Below, in pieces: positions 22,206-30,569 of a stretch of 64,000 bases of DNA; positions within the stretch are counted from its first letter, which is position 1, and every line of letters starts with the position of its first letter. Origin of the DNA: an uncultured Collinsella sp. (lineage in GTDB: Bacteria; Actinomycetota; Coriobacteriia; Coriobacteriales; Coriobacteriaceae); the NCBI GenBank assembly GCA_905199225.1, contig CAJKFS010000003.1:1-64000 (forward strand), in the 5' to 3' direction. Under the pieces are notes generated by a model, which saw only the letters and a program-made list of their open reading frames with translations, was not told the origin of the DNA and searched no databases. Made by a program: the position numbers and the translations under genes.

Positions 22206-24515
22206 ATGGCATTGACCCCCAACGAGGCATATGCGGCCAAGCAGCCGTTTGTGGACAAAGAGACACTCGAGCATATCGTCGAGCAGTTCCCCACGCCATT
22301 TCATCTATATGACGAGGCGGGCATCCGCCGCAACATGCAAGAGGTGCGCGACGCCTTCGCATGGAACCCGGGCTTTAAGGAATACTTTGCCGTCAAGGCC
22401 AATCCCAACCCGGCACTCATCTCCATTCTCAACGAATACGGCTGCGGCTGCGATTGCTCGAGCTATACCGAGCTCATGATCGCCCGCTCGCTGGGCATCA
22501 CCGGCCACGACATCATGTTCTCGTCCAACGATACGCCGGCTGCCGACTTTGAGCTCGCCGACAAGCTGGGTGCCATCGTCAACTTTGACGACATCAGCCA
22601 CATCGAGTTCTTTGAGCGTGTTGCGGGGCCCATCCCCAAAACGGTCAGCTGCCGCTTTAATCCAGGCGGCCTGTTCCAGCTCTCCAACGGCATCATGGAC
22701 AACCCAGGCGACTCCAAATATGGCATGACCACCGAGCAGCTCTTCGAGGCCTTCCGCATGCTCAAAGCCAAGGGCGCCGAGGGCTTTGGCATCCACGCAT
22801 TCCTTGCCAGCAACACCGTCACCAACGACTACTACCCCAAGCTCGCGCGTATCCTCTTTGAGCTTGCCGTACGCCTGGAGCGCGAGACCGGCGCACACGT
22901 CGCCTTCATCAATCTGTCCGGCGGCGTCGGCATCCCCTATCTGCCCGAGCAGCAGGCTAACGACATTCACGCCATCGGCGAGGGAGTACACGCGGCATAC
23001 GACGAGATCCTGGTTCCCGCCGGCATGGGCGATGTGGCGATCTGTACCGAGATGGGTCGCTTTATGATGGGCCCCTACGGCTGCCTGGTCACCAAGGCTA
23101 TCCACGAGAAGCAGATCTACAAGGACTATATCGGTGTCGATGCAAGCGCCGTCGATTTGATTCGCCCTGCCATGTATGGCGCCTACCACCACATTACGGT
23201 GATGGGTCAGCCGGGCGGCGCCGACAAGGCCACAGCGCCCGTCACGAACACCTATGACATCACGGGCAATCTGTGCGAGAACAACGACAAGTTCGCCATC
23301 GACCGCGAGCTGCCGCATATCGACATGGGTGACCTGCTTGTAATCCACGATACCGGTGCGCATGGCTACTCCATGGGCTACAACTACAACGGCCGCCTGC
23401 GCTCCGCCGAGGTGCTGTTGCGCCCCGACGGCTCGGCCGACCTTATCCGCCGCGCCGAGCGCCCGGGCGATTACTTTGCCACGCTCGACGTGCTGCCGTG
23501 CGGCCGCGAGCTGCTGGCAAAGTCGCGCGCCGAAAGTGCTCGTCGTCGCGCCCAAGACGAGCGCCTGGCCGTCGCCGCCCAATGGAACAGACGCATCCAG
23601 ATCGCGGAAGCGAAGGAGAAGAACATGGACATCCGCAATCTCGAGGGCTCAATCGTCGCCCTCGTCACACCGTTTAAAAAGGACGGCAGCGTCGACTTCG
23701 ACGCGCTCGAGCGCCTTATCGATTTCCACCTGCAAAATGGCACCGACGCCATCCTCACCCTGGGCACCACCGGCGAGAGCGCCACGATGACCGATGACGA
23801 GGACAACTCCGTTGTCGCCGCCGTGGTCAAGCATGTTGCAGGACGCGTCCCCGTCATCGCCGGCTCGGGCTCCAACTCCACGCAGACCATGCTCACCAAG
23901 TCGCTCACCTACCAAGGCCTGGGCGCCGACGGTCTGCTGCTCATTACCCCCTACTACAACAAGTCTAACGAAGAGGGTATCTACCAGCACTTTAAGACCG
24001 TAGCGGATGCCGTGGACATCCCCTGCATCCTGTACAACATCCCCGGCCGATGCGGCTGCGGCATCAGCGAGCGCAACGTAGAGCGCCTGGCCGCGCACCC
24101 CAACATCATGGGTATTAAGGAAGCCTCGGGCAACGTCGCCTACGCGGCCAAGATCGCCCACCTGCTGTCCGACGACTTCCGCATGTACTCGGGCGAGGAC
24201 GCGCTCACCGTACCGCTCATGAGCTTGGGGGCCTCGGGCACCATCAGCGTGTGGGCCGATGTTCAGCCGCAGCTCGTGCACGACATGTGCCGCGCCTACC
24301 TGGACGGCGACGTGGCACGTGCCCGCGACATCCAGATTGCCGGCCAGCCGCTCATCAACGCCCTCTTTAGCGAGGTCAACCCCATCCCCGTCAAGGAAGC
24401 GCTCGCTCAGATGGGTATGATCGAGGCAAACTACCGCATGCCGCTATGCCACATGGCCAACGACACGCGCGCCGCACTTACCGATGCTCTGAAGGGAGCT
24501 GGTCTGCTTGATTAA
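22206..24515 (+). CDS. lysA: diaminopimelate decarboxylase fused in frame to dihydrodipicolinate synthase
   Basis: A single 769-codon frame. Residues 1 to about 430 are a PLP enzyme of the DAP decarboxylase type: FAVKANPNPA carries the PLP lysine, NLSGGVGIPYLP the phosphate loop, CTEMGRFMMGPYG the glycine-rich site. It makes lysine from meso-DAP. Residues from 474 on are a full-length DapA (see next entry). No stop codon separates them: the frame runs through QWNRRIQIAEAKEKNMDIRN. Either one bifunctional protein is made or an internal start yields DapA separately. The ATG at 22206 has only a weak ribosome site and lies behind the lysine riboswitch. Confidence 0.88.
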   Translation: MALTPNEAYAAKQPFVDKETLEHIVEQFPTPFHLYDEAGIRRNMQEVRDAFAWNPGFKEYFAVKANPNPALISILNEYGCGCDCSSYTELMIARSLGITGHDIMFSSNDTPAADFELADKLGAIVNFDDISHIEFFERVAGPIPKTVSCRFNPGGLFQLSNGIMDNPGDSKYGMTTEQLFEAFRMLKAKGAEGFGIHAFLASNTVTNDYYPKLARILFELAVRLERETGAHVAFINLSGGVGIPYLPEQQANDIHAIGEGVHAAYDEILVPAGMGDVAICTEMGRFMMGPYGCLVTKAIHEKQIYKDYIGVDASAVDLIRPAMYGAYHHITVMGQPGGADKATAPVTNTYDITGNLCENNDKFAIDRELPHIDMGDLLVIHDTGAHGYSMGYNYNGRLRSAEVLLRPDGSADLIRRAERPGDYFATLDVLPCGRELLAKSRAESARRRAQDERLAVAAQWNRRIQIAEAKEKNMDIRNLEGSIVALVTPFKKDGSVDFDALERLIDFHLQNGTDAILTLGTTGESATMTDDEDNSVVAAVVKHVAGRVPVIAGSGSNSTQTMLTKSLTYQGLGADGLLLITPYYNKSNEEGIYQHFKTVADAVDIPCILYNIPGRCGCGISERNVERLAAHPNIMGIKEASGNVAYAAKIAHLLSDDFRMYSGEDALTVPLMSLGASGTISVWADVQPQLVHDMCRAYLDGDVARARDIQIAGQPLINALFSEVNPIPVKEALAQMGMIEANYRMPLCHMANDTRAALTDALKGAGLLD
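23625..24515 (+). CDS. dapA: dihydrodipicolinate (HTPA) synthase, in frame with lysA
   Basis: If started at the internal ATG 23625 this gives a 296-residue DapA of normal length; GAAGGAG lies 5-6 nt upstream and is itself coding in lysA. SIVALVTPF, LGTTGESATM (pyruvate/aldehyde site), LYNIPGRCG and the Schiff-base lysine in MGIKEASGN are present. It condenses pyruvate with aspartate semialdehyde, the first committed lysine step. The independent ribosome site suggests that separate DapA is made even if the fusion also exists. Confidence 0.85.
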   Translation: MDIRNLEGSIVALVTPFKKDGSVDFDALERLIDFHLQNGTDAILTLGTTGESATMTDDEDNSVVAAVVKHVAGRVPVIAGSGSNSTQTMLTKSLTYQGLGADGLLLITPYYNKSNEEGIYQHFKTVADAVDIPCILYNIPGRCGCGISERNVERLAAHPNIMGIKEASGNVAYAAKIAHLLSDDFRMYSGEDALTVPLMSLGASGTISVWADVQPQLVHDMCRAYLDGDVARARDIQIAGQPLINALFSEVNPIPVKEALAQMGMIEANYRMPLCHMANDTRAALTDALKGAGLLD

Positions 24516-25248
24516 GACCGTCATTATGGGAACGGGCCGCATGGGCTCGCTCATCCGCACCACCGCCGAGGGCGTTGTCGACGCCGCCGGTCAGCCCGTT
24601 TTTGATATCGTCGCCCAGATCGGTTTTGATCTGTCCGAGCTCGAGGGCGCCCCGGCAGCCGACGTCATCATCGACTTCTCGAACGTCGTGACCTTCGATG
24701 CCGTCGTCGCCTATGTCGAGCGCACGGGTGCCGCGTTGGTCTCGGGCACCACGGGCTACACGCCCGATCAGATGGACCGCCTGCGCGAGCTGGGTCAGAG
24801 CGCCCGCATCATGCACTCCGGCAATTACTCCATCGGTATCGCAGCCCTGCGTCATCTGGTAGCACAGGCCACACGCGAGCTGCCCGGCTTTGACTGCGAG
24901 ATCGTCGAGACGCACCACAACCAAAAGGTTGACGCCCCGAGCGGCACTGCCAAGCTACTGCTCGGCGCCGTCGTCGAAGCTGAACCCGAGGCAGGCTACC
25001 ACCCCGTCTATGGCCGCGAGGGCATGTGCGGCGCGCGTGACCCCAAGGAAATCGGCATGCACTCGCTGCGCGGTGGCACTGTCGCCGGCGTGCACGAAGT
25101 GAGTTTCTTTGGCCAGGACGAGGAGGTCACGCTCACCCACCGCGCCACGAGCCGTCAGATCTTCGTCAACGGCGCCCTGGCAGCCGCGCAGAAGCTCGTC
25201 ACCCGTGAGCACGGCTTCTATACATTCGACCAGGTCATGTTTGCCTAA
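24508..25248 (+). CDS. dapB: 4-hydroxy-tetrahydrodipicolinate reductase
   Basis: 246 residues. The NAD(P) site is VIMGTGRMG; VSGTTGYT, IVETHHNQKVDAPSGTA (catalytic His and Lys) and the C-terminal HRATSRQIFVNGAL are DapB signatures. TTG start at 24508 overlaps the dapA stop by 8 nt (TTGATTAA), with GAAGGGA upstream, so translation is probably coupled. Confidence 0.95.
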   Translation: MIKTVIMGTGRMGSLIRTTAEGVVDAAGQPVFDIVAQIGFDLSELEGAPAADVIIDFSNVVTFDAVVAYVERTGAALVSGTTGYTPDQMDRLRELGQSARIMHSGNYSIGIAALRHLVAQATRELPGFDCEIVETHHNQKVDAPSGTAKLLLGAVVEAEPEAGYHPVYGREGMCGARDPKEIGMHSLRGGTVAGVHEVSFFGQDEEVTLTHRATSRQIFVNGALAAAQKLVTREHGFYTFDQVMFA

Positions 25249-25287
25249 CCAGGTATCAACCGAATCCACCCAAAGGAGAGATAGCAA

Positions 25288-26007
25288 ATGAGCAACGCAG
25301 CCGAGATGGATGCACAGGAGATTATCAACTACATCGCCACCGCGCCTAAAAAGACGCCTGTCAAGCTTTATGTGCGCGAGAAGCCGGGCATGAAGGTCCA
25401 GTGGGGCAATGCACACGTCTACGGCGGTCGTCGTGGCAAGACCGTCTTTGGCGACTGGGATGAGCTCAAGGCCATCCTCGATGCCAATGCCGACTCCATC
25501 GACTACTACGATGTGGAGAACGACTGCCGCAACTCCGCCGTCCCCATGCTCGACCTTAAGGGCATCAACGCCCGCATTGAGCCGGGCGCGATCATCCGCG
25601 ACCGCGTCGAAATCGGCGACCGCGCCGTCATCATGATGGGCGCCATCATCAACATCGGCTCCGTCATTGGCGAAGGCTCCATGATCGACATGGGCGCCGT
25701 GCTGGGCGGCCGCGCCACCGTGGGCAAGAACTGCCACATCGGCGCCGGCACCGTGTTGGCAGGCGTTGTGGAGCCCGCCAGCGCCACGCCCGTCATCATC
25801 GAGGATGATGTCATGATTGGCGCCAACGCCGTGGTCCTGGAGGGCGTGCGCGTGGGCAAGGGCGCCGTCGTGGCCGCCGGTGCCGTGTGCGTCGAGGACG
25901 TCCCCGCCGGCGCCGTCGTGGCCGGTGTCCCCGCCCGCGTCATCAAGATGCGCGACGCCCAGACCGACAGCAAGACCGGTCTCGAGGAAGGTCTGCGCAA
26001 ACTTTAA
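25288..26007 (+). CDS. dapH: tetrahydrodipicolinate N-acetyltransferase
   Basis: A 239-residue left-handed beta-helix acetyltransferase. The N-terminal DapH domain ([19 protein letters not shown]) precedes hexapeptide repeats from about residue 90 ([37 protein letters not shown]) and GVPARVIK. It puts the pathway in the acetylase branch, needing an aminotransferase and a deacetylase; candidates in the window are at 30570 and 20640. CAAAGGAGAG precedes the ATG. Confidence 0.93.
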   Translation: MSNAAEMDAQEIINYIATAPKKTPVKLYVREKPGMKVQWGNAHVYGGRRGKTVFGDWDELKAILDANADSIDYYDVENDCRNSAVPMLDLKGINARIEPGAIIRDRVEIGDRAVIMMGAIINIGSVIGEGSMIDMGAVLGGRATVGKNCHIGAGTVLAGVVEPASATPVIIEDDVMIGANAVVLEGVRVGKGAVVAAGAVCVEDVPAGAVVAGVPARVIKMRDAQTDSKTGLEEGLRKL

Positions 26008-26009
26008 TA

Positions 26010-26142
26010 GTTACGCGGTTTTGACAAACCGCGTAACAAGTCGACGCTGCAAACGACCCAGAGCGGCAATCTGACGTTCAATCGTCGGGCATGACCAGAA
26101 GGTCAATGCCCTCCTCTTTCACGTCACCTTGCTCGCTCTGGG
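26010..26142 (-). repeat. structured repeat, copy 3, with its flanking hairpin
   Basis: Minus-strand reading: CCCAGAGCG outer arm (26134-26142), TGACGT, loop GAAAGAGGAG, hairpin GGGCATTGACC/GGTCATGCCC, CGACGATTGA, ACGTCA (pairing with TGACGT), and the closing arm at 26057-26065. Beyond it lie GCAGCGTCGA and the hairpin GTTACGCGGTTT...AAACCGCGTAAC (26010-26037), both also found beside copy 2 at 36.6 kb. It fills the gap between dapH and the converging toxin gene. Confidence 0.75.
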
Positions 26143-26191
26143 GCGTTTTCGCTGACGTACGCTCAACCTGTAGCGTAATTAAGCCCCAAGC

Positions 26192-26229
26192 AAGAAGGCC
26201 GAAGCCCCGCCCGGGACTTCGGCCTTCTT
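26192..26229. terminator. bidirectional terminator between dapH and the RelE-type toxin gene
   Basis: AAGAAGGCCGAAG (26192-26204) pairs perfectly with 26217-26229 around a 12-nt GC loop; TTCTTTAT follows on the plus strand and TTCTTG on the minus strand. Confidence 0.8.
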
Positions 26230-26573
26230 TATCTCAGGGTTCCATCGTATTCAACCATGGCGGGTTGCTTTGACAGGCGCCCTACGGCCGTCTTATAGAC
26301 CTCGGAACGATCGCGCCGCCCTATTGCCACAATCTCGGCAATCTCAACCATTCCGTCCTCTCGGATTCGGAAAACCATTCTGAGTCCCGCATTCCGCCAT
26401 TTAATCTTTTTGCAGCCGGCGAGCTCGCCGTGAAGCGGCGTTCCGATTTCATCAGCGCGCGTCTTTAATTTTGCGACGGCAATACGGACGAGCCTGCGCT
26501 GGGATCCATCTAGTTTTTGATATTCCTTCTCGACGTCTCGATTCAAAAAGCCGACAACAAAATGCCCGCTCAT
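26229..26573 (-). CDS. RelE/ParE-superfamily toxin
   Basis: 114 residues. The N-terminal helix KEYQKLDGSQRRLVRIAVAK, PLHGELAGCKKIKW and LRMVFRIREDGMVEIAEIVA fit the RelE/ParE fold. It overlaps the antitoxin stop by 4 nt (ATGA type). Likely a ribosome-dependent mRNA interferase or, less likely, a gyrase poison. Confidence 0.85.
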   Translation of the reverse strand: MSGHFVVGFLNRDVEKEYQKLDGSQRRLVRIAVAKLKTRADEIGTPLHGELAGCKKIKWRNAGLRMVFRIREDGMVEIAEIVAIGRRDRSEVYKTAVGRLSKQPAMVEYDGTLR

Positions 26574-26920
26574 TCGAAAAGATCCTCGTCGGGAATCGCG
26601 TCCGAATCCATCGACTCAAGCTCCGCGAGCTCCTCGGCAGTTAAGGCGTCCTCAAACGGAACAAACTCATGCGGACCATGCTTGACTCGATCCGCAGCGA
26701 TGCGATTTATCTCAAGTTCATGCAGATACTGCAGCGCGCCGTACATTTCCTCATAGGCAGCATAGTCGATAATCACGGTATCGATATCATTATGATCAGC
26801 AATGAACTGAGGCGCGCGTTTTGCGCGTTTACGAATGGCGGATAAGGACTTGCTTGCTTCGGTAGCAGAAACAACCTGGTCTTTTGTAAACACCGGTTTT
26901 TCCAGAACGAGTGGGGACAT
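26570..26920 (-). CDS. antitoxin of the RelE/ParE-type pair (Phd/YefM-like)
   Basis: 116 residues. The N-terminal half (FTKDQVVSATEASKSLSAIR) is a Phd/YefM-type DNA-binding fold, and the acidic C-terminus (ELAELESMDSDAIPDEDLFE) is the likely toxin-wrapping part. Start at 26920 with GGAGG 6 nt upstream; a longer frame exists without a ribosome site. Directly upstream lie inverted CTGGATTAT/ATAATCCAG sites (26941-26981), a probable autoregulatory operator. Confidence 0.8.
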   Translation of the reverse strand: MSPLVLEKPVFTKDQVVSATEASKSLSAIRKRAKRAPQFIADHNDIDTVIIDYAAYEEMYGALQYLHELEINRIAADRVKHGPHEFVPFEDALTAEELAELESMDSDAIPDEDLFE

Positions 26921-26935
26921 TTTGACCTCCAAAAA

Positions 26936-26982
26936 ATAATCTGGATTATATTTCAAAGTATACTTCAAAAAATAATCCAGAC
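26936..26982. promoter_or_regulatory. operator-like inverted repeats of the RelE-type TA locus
   Basis: ATAATCTGGATTAT at 26936-26949 and AATAATCCAGA near 26971-26981 form both direct (CAAAAAATAATC) and inverted (CTGGATTAT/ATAATCCAG) repeats around an AT-rich core upstream of the antitoxin start. Confidence 0.5.
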
Positions 26983-27004
26983 TTTTATTCAAAAGTAAAA
27001 AGCC

Positions 27005-28009
27005 TTATCGATTCTCGATGCTGCCGATATTCTTGAGCTCGATGGAGATGAGGCCGTTGGGCTCGTTGACAAACTCGATGTATTCGGAGTTCGAACCCAT
27101 CTCGGCCGGGAAGCTGATCTCGATACCCGTGTCGGTACGGATCTTATGATTGCGCACCGCCGCGCGTTCGACCTGTTTGCGCTCTACGGGCACACGCTCA
27201 GGCACCTTCTCCTCGGTCAGTGCCGCGCGCACGCTCTCCTTGATGACCGGCTCGTCCTCAAAGACCTCGTCGACGATATCCCAAGGCGGCAGCTCCTCGT
27301 CATCCTCGACCTTCTCGGCCACAGCGGCCTTAACCTTGGCGAGCGCTACGGCCGTATTGGCGCCGTGCTCCTCAGCGACCTCCTCGACCACACGCGTCAC
27401 GGTGTCGATGACCTCCTTACCCGATACGCCCGTATCGCACTGCAGCAGGCCATCGGGGATAAGCATACGGTCCTCGCCGGCAATCTTGCGCTTCTTGTCC
27501 ACGTAGCCAATCTCCATGGTGCTCGCGCGCACGATGGCATAGCTCGGCACCTTTTGCGAGGGGTTTGGCAGAATAGCGTAGTGGCGCGCGATGTCGTTGC
27601 GCACCTCCCCCTCCTCGCGGCCCACCTCGTGCATAAAAGCCTGCTTGGAGCCCAGCAGCATCACGGCAAACCAGCGGGCATCCTCATCGTCGTCAAAATC
27701 AGCCACGAGCACATCGGTAGACTCGGCTTTCTCGACTTTGGTGAGCTCGGAGGAGATAAACTCCGCAATCTGCTGCGACAGGTCCACGAACTCGCGCTCG
27801 CCAAAGAAATAGCCCTTGAGCTCGCCGCCGAATGCGGAGTTCTCGGCAAACGTGGCACGCTTGTTATCAGCCGAGGTACGTGCGCGGCGCAGATGCGTTG
27901 TCACGAAGTTGCGCACGGTACGGCTCTCGATATCGAGCTCGCGCTGGCTCATGACGTTGACGGCAGAGTCAAAGTCCAGGATATGCAGAATCGCGTGATT
28001 GATTTTCAT
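27005..28009 (-). CDS. 37-kDa nucleoid-associated protein family (NdpA/YejK-like)
   Basis: 334 residues matching the NdpA family pattern: MKINHAILHILDFDS at the start, an acidic central part, and a long Glu/Val-rich segment before a C-terminal domain (RTDTGIEISFPAEMGSNSEY). E. coli YejK is a nucleoid-bound protein of unclear role. Start at 28009 (MKINHA); ATG at 28018 would add three residues. No clear partner gene beside it. Confidence 0.82.
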   Translation of the reverse strand: MKINHAILHILDFDSAVNVMSQRELDIESRTVRNFVTTHLRRARTSADNKRATFAENSAFGGELKGYFFGEREFVDLSQQIAEFISSELTKVEKAESTDVLVADFDDDEDARWFAVMLLGSKQAFMHEVGREEGEVRNDIARHYAILPNPSQKVPSYAIVRASTMEIGYVDKKRKIAGEDRMLIPDGLLQCDTGVSGKEVIDTVTRVVEEVAEEHGANTAVALAKVKAAVAEKVEDDEELPPWDIVDEVFEDEPVIKESVRAALTEEKVPERVPVERKQVERAAVRNHKIRTDTGIEISFPAEMGSNSEYIEFVNEPNGLISIELKNIGSIENR

Positions 28010-28084
28010 ATACGGCATTCCGTTCTAGATCGAATTGAGCACGAACCAGTATAGCTGTCGAGCCCGCCCCAGGCGCATCGAAGA

Positions 28085-28117
28085 TTGGTGCATCGGGGAC
28101 AGGTTGCTTTGCACCAA
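28085..28117 (+). repeat. REP-like repeat, TTGGTGCA...TGCACCAA
   Basis: TTGGTGCA (28085-28092) and TGCACCAA (28110-28117) flank CGGGGACAGGTTGCTT-type core sequence. A near-identical unit in the same orientation lies at 29300-29330; together they bracket the DUF2974 gene. Confidence 0.6.
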
Positions 28118-28120
28118 TGG

Positions 28121-29281
28121 CTAGCGCAGGAGTTCGGACTGCCAAGCCTCGAGCTGTTCTGCCAAACTCTTGCCGGCAGCGGGCACGTCGATCTGGGGTC
28201 GTTTGGGCAGCAATGCGCATTTAAGGATTGCCACGATGGTCTGCGAGACAAAGCGTCGCGCATCCTTGTCAAAGCCTTGCGCAGCCTGGAGCATCACGGG
28301 CAGGCTCTCGCGCAGATTCCCAGCGATATCCGCAAACCGCTCAGCACCCGTAGCCTCAAACACGGAGAACAACGCATCTACAAAACGCTCGCGCTCGCTA
28401 GGCGACACCGCAAGCAGCATCTCGCGAATGGAGCCATCAACGTATCGAGCACCGGCGGACAGGCGCTCGCAGTACACGAAGTCGCAACCATCAACCACCC
28501 AGCTAAAGGGATTGTGCTGCAGCAGGCTGAACTCGGTGCTCTCAACGATGGCATAGTCCTCCTGTGTCTCGAACATCATGCCAAAAATCGACGACCGAGG
28601 TAGCGTCTTGTCGATTCGACCGGAAAGATCGGCAAAGGCGTCGCCGTTCAGAAACTCCTCGACGAAGCCCGGACCATCATGGGAATACGCCCGTTCGATT
28701 CGCTCGCGGGCGACATCGGAGCACATTGCCGCACCGTACACCGCAAGGTTTCCGCCCTTGGAATGACCTCCGCACAAAAGCTGTCCGTCAATCGCATCCG
28801 CCGCCTCGTCCACATAACGCGCCGCGGATTCCTGGGCCGGCACAGGACACCGGAACGCCATGTTAAAGTCCTCTTTCCAGCCCACAATCGTGCTGTCGGT
28901 CCCCCGGAAGGAAAGATAACTAAACCCCGCCGGAAACCGGAACGCCATGGCTGCAAACTGCTCTGTCGCCACCACATCGCTCACGGCACGATAGCCGCAA
29001 ACGTGCACGCCACGGTAGCGAGGGCTTGCTGCCACGGCCTCCAACAAGGCCCTGCTCCCCTCTGGGTCCCACAAGTCGTCAATCATGTCCCGGTAGCACT
29101 CGGCACGCAGCAGTTCGCGTACGTCTAGGCCCTGCCAGTTCGTCAGCTCCGCCATATCGCGCGGCAAACGCAAATAGGACAACCACGCAAAGACCAGGCT
29201 ATCCACCGCGCAGAACGGCCGCTCCTCAAACGAATCAAACGCCGTCTGGGCATAGGTCAAAAAATTAGGCGAATCCGGCAT
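28121..29281 (-). CDS. DUF2974 alpha/beta-hydrolase-like protein
   Basis: 386 residues. The nucleophile elbow GGHSKGGN (near 170) with the serine in G-H-S-K-G is typical of the DUF2974 (Mbeg1-like) lipase-fold family. An N-terminal cap region precedes it; a downstream YSHDGPGF motif and HNPFSWVVDG complete the core. No signal peptide, so it is cytoplasmic. Substrate unknown. The gene is bracketed by two REP-like repeats in the same orientation. Confidence 0.82.
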   Translation of the reverse strand: MPDSPNFLTYAQTAFDSFEERPFCAVDSLVFAWLSYLRLPRDMAELTNWQGLDVRELLRAECYRDMIDDLWDPEGSRALLEAVAASPRYRGVHVCGYRAVSDVVATEQFAAMAFRFPAGFSYLSFRGTDSTIVGWKEDFNMAFRCPVPAQESAARYVDEAADAIDGQLLCGGHSKGGNLAVYGAAMCSDVARERIERAYSHDGPGFVEEFLNGDAFADLSGRIDKTLPRSSIFGMMFETQEDYAIVESTEFSLLQHNPFSWVVDGCDFVYCERLSAGARYVDGSIREMLLAVSPSERERFVDALFSVFEATGAERFADIAGNLRESLPVMLQAAQGFDKDARRFVSQTIVAILKCALLPKRPQIDVPAAGKSLAEQLEAWQSELLR

Positions 29282-29299
29282 GGCCCTCCCATCAACTAT

Positions 29300-29330
29300 G
29301 GTGCATTGGGGTCAGGTTACTTTGCACCAA
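29300..29330 (+). repeat. REP-like repeat, GGTGCA...TGCACC
   Basis: GGTGCATTGGGGTCAGGTT followed by ACTTTGCACCAA. Same family and orientation as 28085-28117. Overlaps the T run of the ldh terminator. Confidence 0.6.
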
Positions 29331-29364
29331 AAAGGCGCCCGGGCCGTGTGGACCCGAACGCCTT
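29328..29364 (-). terminator. ldh terminator
   Basis: On the minus strand AAGGCGTTCGGG (29353-29364) pairs with CCCGGGCGCCTT (29332-29343) with one or two mismatches, followed by TTTTT (29329-29333). Confidence 0.8.
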
Positions 29365-29395
29365 CATTGTAGCTTTTCGCTCTAGCGAGCTTGAT

Positions 29396-30346
29396 TTAGC
29401 AGGAGAAGTCGACGCTGTCGATGATGTCCTTGAGGGCCTTGGCGGAGGCGGTGAGCTCATGCTGCTCGTCATCGTCCAGCGGCACGGGAACGCGGCAGAC
29501 AACGCCGTCGCGGCCAACGACGGTCGGCATAGAAATGGCAAGATCGGACAGGCCGTACTCGCCCACCATGAGCGAGGAGACGGGCAGAACGGTCTGCTCA
29601 TCGCGCATGACGGCGGTGCAGATACGCTTGACGGCCATGGCGACGCCATAGTAGGTGGCGTGCTTCTTCTCAATGATGGTGTAGGCGGAATTCTTGACGT
29701 CCTCGGCGATACGCTTCTCGGCGGCTTCGTGCTCCAGGTGGCCGTGAAGCTCGCAGAAGGTGTTCAGCGGAACGCCGGCAACCTGAGCGCTGGACCAAGC
29801 GACAAACTCGGAGTCGCCGTGCTCACCCATGACGTAGGCCTGAACGTCGCGCGGGTCAACCTCGACGTGGGCGCCAAGCATCTGCTGCAGACGGCCGGTG
29901 TCGAGTACGGTACCGGAGCCGATGACATGGCCCTCGGGCAAGCCGGACATCTTGATGGCGGCATAGGTCAGAACATCGACCGGGTTGGAGACGATGAGCA
30001 GAATGCCGTCGAAGCCGGACTTCTTAATCTCGGGGATAATGGACTTAAAGATGTTGACGTTCTTGTTGACCAGGTCCAGGCGGGTCTCACCGGGCTTCTG
30101 AGCAGCGCCAGCGGTGACGACAATCATGGCGGCGTCGGCGACATCGGAATAATCGCCGGCGTAGATCTTCATCGGCTCGGCAAACGTCATGCCGTGCGCG
30201 ATATCCAGGGCCTCACCCTCGGCGCGGTTCTTGTCCACGTCGATGAGGACCATTTCGGAGAACAGACCGCTCTGCATCAGCGCGAACGCCGAAGACGAAC
30301 CGACGAAACCGCAGCCGACAATAGCGACCTTCTTCTCGTTAACCAT
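29396..30346 (-). CDS. ldh: L-lactate dehydrogenase
   Basis: A 316-residue NAD-dependent LDH. VAIVGCGFVGSS is the Rossmann loop; the substrate arginine is in ETRLDLVNKN and the catalytic His in GEHGDSEF. LIVSNPVDVLTY is the family signature. It reduces pyruvate to L-lactate, regenerating NAD during fermentation. Start at 30346 with GGGAG 6 nt upstream; the longer frame (to 30424) runs through a hairpin. Confidence 0.96.
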   Translation of the reverse strand: MVNEKKVAIVGCGFVGSSSAFALMQSGLFSEMVLIDVDKNRAEGEALDIAHGMTFAEPMKIYAGDYSDVADAAMIVVTAGAAQKPGETRLDLVNKNVNIFKSIIPEIKKSGFDGILLIVSNPVDVLTYAAIKMSGLPEGHVIGSGTVLDTGRLQQMLGAHVEVDPRDVQAYVMGEHGDSEFVAWSSAQVAGVPLNTFCELHGHLEHEAAEKRIAEDVKNSAYTIIEKKHATYYGVAMAVKRICTAVMRDEQTVLPVSSLMVGEYGLSDLAISMPTVVGRDGVVCRVPVPLDDDEQHELTASAKALKDIIDSVDFSC

Positions 30347-30367
30347 TAGAAACTCCCATCTCTCTCC

Positions 30368-30404
30368 ACAAACAAGCCGCCCGGGAACGACCCGAGCGGC
30401 TTGT
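30368..30404 (-). terminator. hairpin between the aminotransferase gene and ldh
   Basis: Arms 30391-30404 and 30372-30385 pair over 14 bp with one mismatch; TTTGTGG follows on the minus strand, 22 nt before the ldh ATG. Either the aminotransferase terminator or a partial attenuator of ldh. Confidence 0.6.
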
Positions 30405-30516
30405 CGTAATCCCAATACATCCAATCGGGACTTTGATTATGCTCCTATTCGCAGCCAAATATCGACCGTTTACCGAAATTGTTTGCAGGATTCGTAAAAT
30501 AACTGCACGAAATCGG

Positions 30517-30560
30517 TTTCGAGCTATTGACGAGTCGATTTCGAGCTATTGACGAGTCGA
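30517..30560. repeat. perfect tandem duplication of 22 bp
   Basis: The unit starting TTTCGAGCTATTGACGAGTC (ending GA) occurs at 30517-30538 and again, without gap or mismatch, at 30539-30560, ending 9 nt before the aminotransferase stop codon. Confidence 0.9.
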
Positions 30561-30569
30561 GATGGCCTT

